Below, piece by piece: positions 50,667-60,408 of a stretch of DNA of 64,000 nucleotides. The notes beneath the pieces were generated by a model that was not told the DNA's origin, did no database searches, and saw nothing but the letters and a program-made list of their open reading frames with translations. This DNA comes from Hoplostethus atlanticus (lineage: Eukaryota; Chordata; Actinopteri; Trachichthyiformes; Trachichthyidae): the NCBI GenBank assembly GCA_034670405.1, contig JAXDDX010000323.1, forward strand, positions 142,842-206,841, written 5' to 3'. Position 1 is the stretch's first letter, and each line of letters begins with the position of its first letter. Made by a program: the position numbers and the translations under genes.

Positions 50667-50858
50667 ACTGTGCTGGTTAGTCAGTTTTGTCTCTCTAGGT
50701 TTAAGTATTGCACCATCTAATAAAACGACTACATGTAGCCTAGCAATTATAAAGATGTTGATGTGCACCTTTTAATGTCATAACGAATACTTTGCATCTG
50801 TCACTTTGGACACTTCTTTCAATAAATCTGAGGAGGCAGCCCTGATATTGCTGGATTG

Positions 50859-51609
50859 CTTAAAGATCCCCTCCAGACATGTATTAGACATATAAAAATA
50901 CTCTTGGAACAATGTGTGTTTGATATGGTTCTTCCACAAAAAAGTATAATTACCACTTTAAAATCCATAAAATGACATATCCTCCTTCTCCCTCATTAAA
51001 AATTCCAGAATCTATAAATATGCAAATACATTTCATTTCAGAAGTTTAATTGTTTGAGACAAGATGTCTCCTACTTCACTGTAAAGTCCATTCTCAGTGT
51101 TTGTGCACTGGAGGCTTTAAGTTTCCACATCACAATTTTGTAAGTTGAATATTGGACTACGATTGGCTTCTAAATTAGTTGTGATGTCACTAATCATGCT
51201 TATAGGCCCTCCCCTTAAAATCAGTTTTCAATGAGCTCAGAAAAATTTCCACTTTCAGCAGATGAATGTGAAAACAGCCTTCAAGTGTCAGACTCTGCAC
51301 ATACATCAGTGAATCTCAAATATCCAAATGTAGGAACAAGAAGAGGGGTAGTTCGTTGGTGACGTATACATTAACCGTATACGTCAGCATTAACCAGATC
51401 AGCCAATAGGAAAATTAAATTGCAATAGCCGGGTTTCAATCTGTAGAGGGCAGTCGATATGCACAATTATAACAAAATATGTAGAGTTCAAATGCTTTAT
51501 ACTAAAATGTCAAGATTTGGGCCTGAGTCAATCAACAACACTACTAAATTCACATATACATTGGTTTTAAGCTGAAAAAAGTGGTTTTGGGGTGTAGTTA
51601 CTCTTTAAT
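50859..51609. repeat. possible nested MITE(s) with TTAA edges
   Basis: The left edge 'ttaaagatcccctccagac' (50860-50878) and the right edge '...ggggtgtagttactctttaa' (51590-51609) are phrases typical of short non-autonomous elements in fish. Only the TTAAAGA ends match each other, so this may be two different elements. It separates the transposase-like ORF from the C-terminal exons. Confidence 0.35.
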
Positions 51610-51657
51610 GACCTTTCAAACTTCTTTCTGTATGCTCTGCTGTTTTTATTGTCTAGA

Positions 51658-51996
51658 TCAATGCTGAGTTCATGCGAGTTACAACAGTTCCCTTGGAGAC
51701 AAAGTTCTTGGCGCAGTTGGACAAGCACTCCACCAAACTGCTGGAGGTCATCAGGAGCAAGGGAGGACTTGTGAAAGAGAAGACCACCAGGACCTTGCAG
51801 GTTTTAGATGAGGTATCTATGAATGAGTTGTGTATCAGTGGGATCCATGGCTGAATAGTCATTTTTTATGTGTGTGTAATTAATAGTAACTGTTCTTACT
51901 CAGACTTTGGACATCACCATCAGAAGAGAATGCCTCCTCAAATCTCTGATGATCTACCTGGGTGAACCTGTTCAGCACCTTATCAAAGAGTACCAG
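51658..51996 (+). pseudogene. C-terminal exons of the same repeated family
   Basis: Exon A (about 51658-51811) encodes INAEFMRVTTVPLETKFLAQ and continues to LQVLDE before a GT donor (GTATCT at 51812). Exon B (51904-51996) encodes TLDITIRRECLLKSLMIYLG and ends LIKEYQ. The phrases INAEF.R.TTVPLE and RREC.L..L..YLGEPV...IKEY are recalled from many uncharacterised fish proteins linked to transposons. The two exons splice in frame, so this tail is better kept than the core. No complete gene can be assembled around it. Confidence 0.5.
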
Positions 51997-52598
51997 ATAA
52001 GGGCATCTCTCACTCACTCACACAGTTAACACCCACAGACCCATTTTTGTTGGGGTGGGGGGATCTTAAATTACAAGGTCACTGGTACGGCAGATAGGTT
52101 AGATGTTTCAGACCAAGGGAGAGGGCCAGGAGCTTCCTCTCTAGAGAACTGAAGAGATTCACACAAGTCATCTTGAAACTCTTGAGGAATATTATTTGGA
52201 TAACTGTTGGTGTTGAGAGGAAATGTGTTCTGTCAGAAAACCTTTCCCAGTTCACTGTAAAATCCATGATTTATTTGTGGGAATACTTCCTGTTGAAATA
52301 GCGCTCTGACTGTATTAATTTCCAAAAAGTATTTTACTTTGGCCACTTTGAACAAAGAGATTTTCCCTGATAGGAACATTTTCTGATTTTGTTCTATTTT
52401 CAGTGTTCCTAATTTTTCATTTCATCAAGTGACACTTTAAGTCTACATGTGTTTATATTTATTTGGCTCTGCTCTGATGTACTGATTCTGTACTGATTTA
52501 TTATATAATAAATGAGAATGTGTTCTCAAGGAATGTGTTCTGAGTATTGATCAAAATGTATTTAAAGCAATTTTTAATTTTGATTTGATATACATTTC

Positions 52599-52820
52599 AA
52601 CTTAAAATAATCAGTTTGCTCCAACCTTCAAAAATGGTTTGCATGGAGTTAAACATTTCAGGTTAAACTGAATGGATTATTTACATTAAGTCAATAAAGA
52701 CAACATTTATTTTAATTTAGGACAACTTAAAATAATCAATTTGCTCCACCTTCAGAAAATAGTTTGCATGGAGTTAAAAAATACAGACTAAACTGAATAA
52801 ATTATTTACACTGAGTCAAC
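52599..52820. repeat. two-copy tandem repeat, period ~125
   Basis: About 95 bases beginning 'aacttaaaataatcagtttg' (52599) recur from 52724 with around 85% identity by eye. They lie just inside the right end of the transposon and are likely subterminal repeats. Confidence 0.75.
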
Positions 52821-52889
52821 GTCAAATATTTCGTGTGATCGATTACTTCAATTTTTTTAAGTAGATTCAAGGTTTTATTTTTTTCAGTG

Positions 52890-53203
52890 TGTATATGTAA
52901 GTCACAAATCATTAATACATGTTGATAAAAAAGTCTCCCACTTTGATGCTATCAGTCAAACCACAAAATGTGAGGAATTCCATTTTATATTCATTCACAC
53001 AATTTTCTATACATCAAAACAAAAATGACATTCAACAGAATTACAGCATTATATTTCTAATTGACTTTTTATCTAAAATTACAGTAAAATTCCTCTGTGG
53101 ATACAGAAGCAACAATATGTTCTGAAACCGTACAACAATGTAAGTGCCTGAGCGCTACTGAACAGCCAACCAGAGCCTTTTTCCCCTTTTCCCTTTGAAA
53201 TGG
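52890..53203. other. A+T-rich flank, probable calhm1 3' UTR
   Basis: This lies between the transposon end and the calhm1 stop codon. Nothing else is recognised, and a calhm1 poly(A) signal was not confidently placed. Confidence 0.4.
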
Positions 53204-55557
53204 TTAAACCTTACTGTAATACACTGCCCACTCTTTTTTCCCCACGTCATGGGTGTGTCCATTAACAAACCCCTTTGGCCCTCCATTGACTTCTCTATTC
53301 AGTCTGTCATTGTCTTCACCATCTGGTTGGTCCTTTCTCAGAGCCAGAGGTGGCTTACAGGTGTGCCAATTCCACAAGACTTTATTCATATCATCCTGGG
53401 CTCTTATGCCAAGAAGCTTTTCTTCATCACTCCTCTTCTTGTCTTCATCATCGTTGTCACTGTCATCCCTGTTGGAGCGATTGTGGTGGAAGCTGCGCAT
53501 CTCTCCACTGACACTCTCAAAGTACTGGTGGATGCAAACCTTAGCAAAGCTTTTGGCATGCTCCTTACAGGTCTCATCGAACATCTTGCGCTCAATGTCT
53601 ATGTAGTGTGACCAGTACTTGGTCTTGAGGAAGGCAGCCTGAGTAAAGCATGGTCGAATAGCTCGAATCATGAAAGCCACGAAGGTCATCATGAGCAAGA
53701 ACATCCACCCACATGCCTGAAGAAATAGAAATATGTATGAATACATGTGGTGTAGCAGGCAAAGGCCTGTACTACATACTCACCATATTATTATGAGATC
53801 AAAATAGGTACAATAGCGATATAAATGGAGGGATATGTTTAAAGGTATAGTTAAGATCTAAGAGTTCTGACTAATCTTGACCTGGAATCCTTTCAGTCCA
53901 TCAAAAAGTACTTGCACCAGTGTTTTGGGTTTTCTTTAATACATTGTAAGTAGAATTTGTTGGTATGTTAAGTCACACATGTATTGGACAAAGCACACGT
54001 ACCACCTTCCCAACTGTTTCATAGCTGATCAATACATAATAGAAATCTTAACTTCAATAGACCTTTTAGAGACATGGTTTTTAGTCTTCCTCTACTGCCA
54101 TTGGTAACAAATGCTAAGTTCTGCTTGTGATATATCAAACACCAAATCAGTGGAAGTACTTTTTAGATGGACTGAAATAACACCCAGTTCATGATAAATT
54201 AGATAGGCTTAACTATCCCTTTTACAGGCATGAGCTCAAAGTGCAACCAAGGGCCAAATCCAGGAGGAAAACGATTTCATCCACTGAGCACAATTTATGT
54301 TAACTAGAGATTTGAAGGAAAAACGTAAATCCTGTGTTGAATTTAAAAAAATGCTTGCTGACTGTGTCCCCAACGTTTTTCCATAGAAACCTATATTGTA
54401 ACTGTGTATTTGTATACTGGCTTCATCAGATTAATAGTGCATCAAATCAACTATCATCAAATGATTACATGTCGAATGGCTGAGCCCAGTTTACCAACTT
54501 GGGGTCATGGTGGAGATAACAGGATTAAGTGAAACAATGCAGCTGGCCATTTGCCAACTAAAATAGCTTTGCCAGTTGAAGGATTGGTTGTTCACAGATT
54601 GGGGTTTTAGCTATACAGACATTTCTCTGAGGCAGAGCTGCTCTGCAGGTATTAGTTGAGTTAAACCTCAATGGGCGGAGCCAAAGAAGTAAATTAGACT
54701 AAAACCCAGAGAATGCAAAGCTAAGGGGTAGCTACTGTATTATGAAGCCTGGCGCTCGTGCTACTAATTGAAAAAATGCAATTAAGCCATACTAAGTTAT
54801 CTAGGTTAGCTAGTTAGCCTAGCTGATCTTCGAAGTTCAAATGAACGACACTAGCTTATAGCTGCCTACGTAAACTAGTTAGCTAGCTATTATATTTTTA
54901 TTTACATTTTGACCAGTTTCTTTTTTGCCATTCAAGTTTGCCAGTTAAAGCTGCATTATGTAACATTTTTATGTCAAAAATACATCCAAAAATACAGAAA
55001 AGAACATCTACCTGTGATATACACTTGATGTAACGAGATGCTGCCACTCTTATTTCATGCTGGTCAAATAGGTCTTTGCATGGAATTTTCGCTAGCAGTT
55101 TCATCTTCTCCACCTCTGACATACCCTTAATGAGACTGAAATTCCCAAATTGGTCAATATCCAAGTCGATGCTGAAAGCACACAGGAAGCTCTTCCCATC
55201 CATGAGAGTGACAGACACCCAGACCGCAGGTGCTATCAGTGATCGTTGTGTGATCGAACAGAACATGTAGCGAAGGATTGTTGGGTCCTTCCTCCGCTTC
55301 CCTGTTGGTCTCTTCCACTCCTCAGCAAGCACTGACACATTATTGTTCAATACAAAACCTAACATAAAGAACCATATCGGTGGAACGATAAGTAGTCCAA
55401 TTCCATAAGCATAGTTGTATTCTGGTATACAAGGGCAGCTGAACTCAAAGGCTGAGTACATTTGTGCACTAGCAAGTGCCATTATACCACAGATGCCATT
55501 CATAAAAGACTCCTGGTTGGATTGGAGGAACTGGAACATCATACGAAACTTATCCAT
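53204..55557 (-). CDS. calhm1: CALHM1, calcium homeostasis modulator channel
   Basis: CALHM1 forms large-pore, voltage- and calcium-gated plasma-membrane channels that pass ions and ATP, with roles in taste transduction and neuronal excitability. Two exons on the minus strand, 55557-55012 and 53716-53204, join at a phase-0 intron and give 352 aa (human 346). The start [20 protein letters not shown] matches the human protein almost exactly, minus one leading Met. Four membrane segments lie at about residues 20-38, 50-70, 102-118 and 182-204 (the last opening exon 2). The pore/calcium-sensing Asp equivalent to human D121 is D120 ([11 protein letters not shown]). The ectodomain Cys pair C41/C43 and C126 are present, and N139 (NFS) is the expected glycosylation site. 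The C-terminal tail is Asp/Lys-rich (around 260-290) and ends YYSKV. The intron holds a foldback MITE. Confidence 0.96.
53838..54226. repeat. foldback MITE in the calhm1 intron
   Basis: The two halves are inverted copies. The ends are TTTAAAGGTATAGTTAAG (53838) and, read on the other strand, GTAAAAGGGATAGTTAAG (to 54226). Internally, TTTCAGTCCATC followed by AAAAAGTACTT occurs once on each strand (about 53894-53916 and 54148-54172). There is no coding capacity. The size of about 390 bp and the palindromic form are typical of a non-autonomous DNA element. Confidence 0.7.
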
Positions 55558-57500
55558 CTTAAAAGATGTGGCTCTTCCTTTCCAAAGTAATTAAATCTGT
55601 GAAAAGAATTAGGCAGTAGTATAGGGCTCTATATTTGCCCTATTGTGTTGAAAATGTGGCAACGAAGACCTAGATGGTATCACAATATGTTTTGAGTGAA
55701 CTATGAATGATCAATCCATTCTAAACCAGCTTTAATGGACACTGAGATTTAAACAGTTTGATGTACAGTACCAGGAGAAAACAATGTCAGATATCTAGAG
55801 ATGTATATTGGTTTGTATGTACAAAACACACACACACTTACCTAATATGCTCTTGTCTCTAAAGTGGATAAACAAAAAAGGGGGAAAAAAATCAAACAAA
55901 GACAATATCCATAGTAGATAATATACAGTTCTTGATATACTTACATTTCACCTCTGGACAACTGAGAGATTTGGCGTTTTCTCAACCTCTCTATAGGGAT
56001 GTTTAAAGCAGACCACATCATCTGTCATCGTGCCCCTCCCTTCTCAGGCACCTGTTTTTCACTGTGCTGATGTAACAAAAGATTCCCATTCTCTCCCCAC
56101 TGTCTCCAAAGTAAACACATAACATGCCTTGAAAAACTCTCAGACCATTTCTAGTCAATTAGACGTTACACAATTGACATAAATTTGTTTTCTTACTTGG
56201 GTGTAGCATCATGAACGGGTTATTTTAAGTTACCTGAACTTTGGGGGTGTACGGTTGTAGCCATAGCTACACACAAGATTCCAGGCATGCAAAAATGGTC
56301 TCAACCCATTCAAATGACTGTGGCTTTGCCTTGGAAATTTGTTTATTGCCTAAGAGGTGACTGACAAATCTGTTTCCATTTGTTCAATCAGTGCCATCTG
56401 CAAAGGAACTCTTACCTCATTATGTGACAAAAAAAAAAGTCTTTAATCATTAACTTTTTTGTGAATGTATTTTTCATACACCTTTCACTTCACTGCAGTA
56501 AATTGCATAGTTATACTGACATTTGGTGCCCCTTTCATACCTGTGTCATCCTTTATGTGGAGACAACTGCACCCATCACAATGAAGCAGAGCTGGACAAA
56601 CCTGTTAGTACCCCACAGGAAGATAAAAGGCAGGAGTTTACTATCCTTTTCATGGACACAAACCATTTCCCACACATCATTAGTTCTTGTTTGAGCAGTG
56701 CTATCTTATCAAATGCTTGATCTTTCATCTCATAGTACAAATACAATATATTGTCATAATTATATTCTCCATCAGGTTGATTCAGCGAGCCAAAGATAAG
56801 AGACTGCAACGTAAATGGTTAATCTTTTATTCTGTTCTGAATATGCACATGAACTGTACAGGAAGTCTGTGCCATTTGTTTTGGTCTGTGTGTCACAGAG
56901 GAAAATACCACAGCATAGTATATGGGCAGGGTACTCAGGAAATAAGTCACGAAAGACAACCTACAACTGCATCTAAAACAGGAAGTGATAACCGAGGCTG
57001 TTGCAGTGCAAGGTCTCTTGTTTCCTCCTTTGTACCAATTCACAGATGATTAGAAGGTTGATGTGATATTCCGTAATTGCATTTTCTTCTGGTGCGTATT
57101 ATTCTTGCAATTTCTCTGTGATGTTATATGCAGTAATTAATGGTGTTTTATAGTGTATGCACAGAAATGAGTAAAGAGGGTTCTTACACGCCATCGAGGA
57201 AGTGGCTTCTTCCTCTCATGCTTTGTATCATCATTATGCTTTAGAGTGATTTGCCAGTGTCATAGTTTTACACTATATCAATATGAGGAATTTTTCATTC
57301 AATATTGTGTTCTTATATATTTCACTGTACACAGAACACTAAGGCATTTTGCTAAATCCTGACATTAATGGTAATTCGGTTTGATTTATAGTTTATATTT
57401 ATCATAACCTCTTGATCACCAGGAAAAGTGGAAAGTGAATGCAAAGAGTGAATGCTCAGTATTTCTTTATCCTGTTTTCCATTTGCAGATAATAATAAAG
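55558..57500. other. head-to-head region between calhm1 (-) and itprip (+)
   Basis: This should hold both promoters and the non-coding 5' exon(s). A splice acceptor (AG at 57487-57488) sits 12 bases before the itprip start codon, so at least one upstream itprip UTR exon is expected. No further CALHM-like exon was seen on either strand. Confidence 0.5.
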
Positions 57501-59489
57501 ATGCAAGATACTTTGCTTCGAGTGTTTGTGGTGGCCTTGGGTCTGATCATGTATCCAAAGGAGGACCCCGGGGTTGAGGAATGGGATATTACTCCAGTGG
57601 GCATGCAAGAGTATGAAGAGAGGTTGCTGAAGGAGGAGGAGAAATTAGACCAGGAAATGACACCTATCAACCAGCAGATGACACATGCTGACACTGAAGG
57701 GCCTCGGGTTGATCTAAAAACCATCCACGAGGAGTCTACAGTCGCCAATGAGTCCGATCAACACGTTGCACAAATTAGTAACTTTGGTAGATTGGTAGAA
57801 GATATGACTCTTGCAAACCACAAAGACGATCACAAATTGCCAAAAGGCTATTTTATAGCTGAGTTGAATCCAAGCTTGCCACAAGAGGATGACAGTGAAC
57901 CTGAAACTAATCTGAAGACTTCACAAGAAGACCATGAGGATGTGAAGGAATATTTCAACCTGGTCAAGAACAGTCCCTCTCAATCCAGTAAACAGAAAGA
58001 CAACAGTGGTTCCTTTAGAGACCCAAGCATATTACCAGGGCTTGAGATTGAGGAAGTATTTAGGTCACAGAAAGAAGTGCCTCTTTCACAGCTCCTCACT
58101 GAGACATCAGATGAGGACAATTTAGAGAAGACCATCACTGACTGGGAGAAGGATTACCTGTGGTACGTATGGAACACATTCTCCATTATCTCCATGATCC
58201 GCTTCTTCAGGAAATACTTGAGAGATTCCCAAAAGAAACATGAAGACAACTCTTCTCAAGACAGCACCATCCCAGTGAATAGCATCTCTAGTCAAGTGCC
58301 ACTGCCAGACAGTGACACTCTTCACCGTTTTCATGCTAAATGTATTAAAGTGTCACCCTACGAAAGCAGGAGAAAGGGTGAATTTTTGGAGGGATTTGCA
58401 AATGAGCTATTAGAGGCCATGAGGACCACAAGTGATATAAATGGCAGCATGGTATTAGAGGACTTTCAGATGGAGAATGTGTGTGATATCATCATCCCAT
58501 TTACCCCACCAGGGCCATATAGTTTTCAGTGTCAACTCTGGAGCAACCAGGAAAGTGACATGCTACCAAATATGCAGGCCTGTGGTAAAATAAAGATGGT
58601 GGAAAATGTACAGATCAAAAGTGGCTGCCACTGTGAATCTTCTACAGGAGAGGATATGCTATGCCTGCTACACTGTGAGAAGGAAGAGGCAGAGGCAAAA
58701 ATTACTGATGTTAATAATGGCCTTCTTTGCATGAAGAACACACCTTTCCTATCAAAATCCCAGGTTACCAAATGGTTTCAGAGCACTATCAGACAAGCAT
58801 GGGCACAGATTTCCCATAAATATGAGTTTGAACTGAAGTTTCGCAACATTGATGCTCCAGGTGCTCTTGTAGTTAGATTCAGATCATCGAAGATGATTAG
58901 CTTCAATTTGAACCCTGTGGTGAAACTCTGTGACGCCTATTTCTTCATCACGCCTTGCTCCCCAAACAACGCTGACATTTTCTGGACACTCTCGCTGACC
59001 ATGTATGAGGATCGTTTATTGAATCATCTCTCAAGAAGCCTGCCTGAAAATTCATGCCACATTCACACTCTTGAAATTTTGTATTTCCTTCATAAGAAGC
59101 AGACAGCATTGACAGGAAGAAGTGCACTTCAAGATTCCCATTTCAAAACTACACTAATGCATTTGCTTTTGACTAAAGCCTCATCACAGTGGCACCCCGA
59201 CTACATGATTTATAGGCTCCGGGACTTACTGGTCTTCATGGAGAAAAGCCTTCAGGAAAAGTTGCTGCATCACATTCTTATTGGGAACCCATTGGCTCAA
59301 AACATTGAACTTCCATGTGCACTGTCTAATGTAAAGCCAGTAAATCTCTTCCACCCCCTTGTGGAAGATGACTGCCTCTACAGAAGTGCCGTAATTCATT
59401 TCCAGGAGTGTCTCAAGAACACCCATATGCTAATACAGGATTATGAGTCAAGCAAACGCTTGGACAAGAGTGCTAATGGTTTTATTTGA
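57501..59489 (+). CDS. itprip: ITPRIP, inositol trisphosphate receptor-interacting protein
   Basis: ITPRIP is a Mab-21-fold membrane protein that binds IP3 receptors and dampens their calcium release. The whole coding region is one exon of 662 aa. I start at ATG 57501 (MQDTLLRVFVVALGLIMYP), directly after an acceptor at 57487-57488; the longer frame from 57435 would read through intron. The order is a hydrophobic N-terminal segment (about 5-18), an acidic coiled coil (about 30-60, YEERLLKEEEKLDQEM), a long acidic low-conservation stretch (about 60-215), a membrane-like segment (about 217-235, YLWYVWNTFSIISMIRFF) and the Mab-21-like region (about 280-640, with EFLEGFANELLEAM, IIPFTPPGPY, GEDMLCLLH, HKYEFELKF). 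It is about 115 residues longer than human ITPRIP (547 aa), all in the acidic N-terminal half. A poly(A) signal starts two bases after the stop codon. Confidence 0.92.
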   Translation: MQDTLLRVFVVALGLIMYPKEDPGVEEWDITPVGMQEYEERLLKEEEKLDQEMTPINQQMTHADTEGPRVDLKTIHEESTVANESDQHVAQISNFGRLVEDMTLANHKDDHKLPKGYFIAELNPSLPQEDDSEPETNLKTSQEDHEDVKEYFNLVKNSPSQSSKQKDNSGSFRDPSILPGLEIEEVFRSQKEVPLSQLLTETSDEDNLEKTITDWEKDYLWYVWNTFSIISMIRFFRKYLRDSQKKHEDNSSQDSTIPVNSISSQVPLPDSDTLHRFHAKCIKVSPYESRRKGEFLEGFANELLEAMRTTSDINGSMVLEDFQMENVCDIIIPFTPPGPYSFQCQLWSNQESDMLPNMQACGKIKMVENVQIKSGCHCESSTGEDMLCLLHCEKEEAEAKITDVNNGLLCMKNTPFLSKSQVTKWFQSTIRQAWAQISHKYEFELKFRNIDAPGALVVRFRSSKMISFNLNPVVKLCDAYFFITPCSPNNADIFWTLSLTMYEDRLLNHLSRSLPENSCHIHTLEILYFLHKKQTALTGRSALQDSHFKTTLMHLLLTKASSQWHPDYMIYRLRDLLVFMEKSLQEKLLHHILIGNPLAQNIELPCALSNVKPVNLFHPLVEDDCLYRSAVIHFQECLKNTHMLIQDYESSKRLDKSANGFI

Positions 59490-59695
59490 GAATAAAGTCG
59501 TCAAGGCCTAAACTTACAGCTGCTGGCTTCAATCTTTCCCATTTATTTCTACTTAACCTAGCACAAAGGCAGTTTGAAGTAATGAGTCATTGAGGTAGCG
59601 AGTGAATAAGGAATATTGTTGATAAAGAGACAAACAATATATAAAGAATTCGTTTTATTGAGTAAGATACTTTTGGGTCAGTCTAGAAACTACAT
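59490..59695. other. 3' ends of itprip (+) and the ZP3-like gene (-)
   Basis: AATAAA at 59491-59496 (plus strand) lies one base past the itprip stop. TTTATT at 59654-59659 is AATAAA on the minus strand, about 40 bases beyond the minus-strand stop at 59696-59698. The two genes converge here. Confidence 0.55.
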
Positions 59696-60186
59696 TTAGT
59701 AGTCCTTATTTATATTCCAGTAATTCAGCATCTCAGGATCCATGGTAAACTCCTCAGATCCAGCCTCCTCAGATCCAGCCTCCTCAGATCCAGCCTCCTC
59801 AGATCCAGCCTCGTCAGATCCAGCCTCGTCAGTGGTGGGAGGTAAGATGTTCCAGGAAGCTGTGAGACAAGTCCATGAAACATTCAATGCACTGAAGCAA
59901 AGCTTTGAAGACAAGTAGCTGCCCTGAACAGTCAATTGGAAACCATCATTGCTTAATGTTCATGAAAGTAAGTTTTGGACCTGTACTGACTCATGAGGGG
60001 GATCAGTCCTTTAAAGCAGTTGTATACCACACTGATAAGCTAGTGCAGTAGTATGAACACTGCAGTGATCTGCAGTTACAGGTCGTTAAACAATGCATTA
60101 TTTTGTGTCAAGTAAAAATGTAGTGGTGGAAACTCACTTTGATTGTGCCAAGGCGCAGGAGTTTTTGATTTTACAGCAGTTGCACA
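59696..60186 (-). pseudogene. 3' exons of the ZP3-like gene (orphaned)
   Basis: Two minus-strand exons fit the end of a ZP3-type gene. The first, 60186-60138 (49 nt), encodes the Cys-rich VCNCCKIKNSCALAQS, like the C-x-CC motif near the end of ZP3 proteins. The second, 59891-59696 (196 nt), joins it in phase (NALNVSWTCLTASWNILPPT) and runs through repeated EAGSE units to the end, DPEMLNYWNINKDY. A poly(A) signal follows. The upstream exon at 60409 ends in a phase that reads these exons out of frame, and only 222 bases separate them, so the central exons of a ZP3 gene are absent. Confidence 0.45.
59751..59830. repeat. 15-bp minisatellite, five-plus copies
   Basis: The unit 'tcctcagatccagcc' occurs four times exactly (59751-59810) and once with one change (59811-59825), then a partial copy follows. 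On the minus strand it encodes Glu-Ala-Gly-Ser-Glu/Asp repeats in the tail of the ZP3-like reading frame, and the frame stays open whatever the copy number. Confidence 0.95.
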
Positions 60187-60408
60187 CTGGATAGGTTGTA
60201 GGTTTTGGGATCAAAGGTCACGCCTGCAGACAGGCAAGGCAATAAAGGGCAAGTTCCATGATAACTTGCATCCTAATCTTGCAAAGTCATAACAAAAATG
60301 AAGCAAAGTAAAATGTTAAGATACTGTAGTTCTAGTCAATTAGTACATTAGAGAAAGTGGTTAGAGCAAGTTGGCTACTCTGAAGACAACTTAACAGATG
60401 ACTCTTAC

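Larger units (their letters stand above)
48682..52889 (+). mobile_element. decayed CACTA/EnSpm-like DNA transposon, ~4.2 kb
   Basis: The outer ends are inverted copies of each other: CACTGAAAAAA begins at 48682, and its reverse complement ends at 52889. About 20 of the first 22 bases match. TG flanks both ends, a possible 2-bp target duplication. CACTG/CACTA ends with short target duplications are typical of CACTA/EnSpm elements. Subterminal repeats with an 'aaaataatcagtttgctcc' theme lie inside the right end (52599-52820), and a related phrase lies inside the left end (48748-48775). Internally, in order, are an NRF1-like promoter, a non-coding exon with a GT donor at 49012, Cys/His-rich pieces, a transposase-like ORF and two C-terminal exons. 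All coding parts are interrupted. The classification is inference from the ends plus motif resemblance. Confidence 0.55.

Noticed and set aside
53195..53611. 138-aa plus-strand frame
   Set aside because: It lies antisense to calhm1 exon 2 and is a shadow of it.
57435..57500. Upstream Met giving a 684-aa itprip
   Set aside because: The extra 22 codons cross a splice acceptor at 57487-57488. The MQDTLLRVF start at 57501 fits the family's hydrophobic N-terminus.
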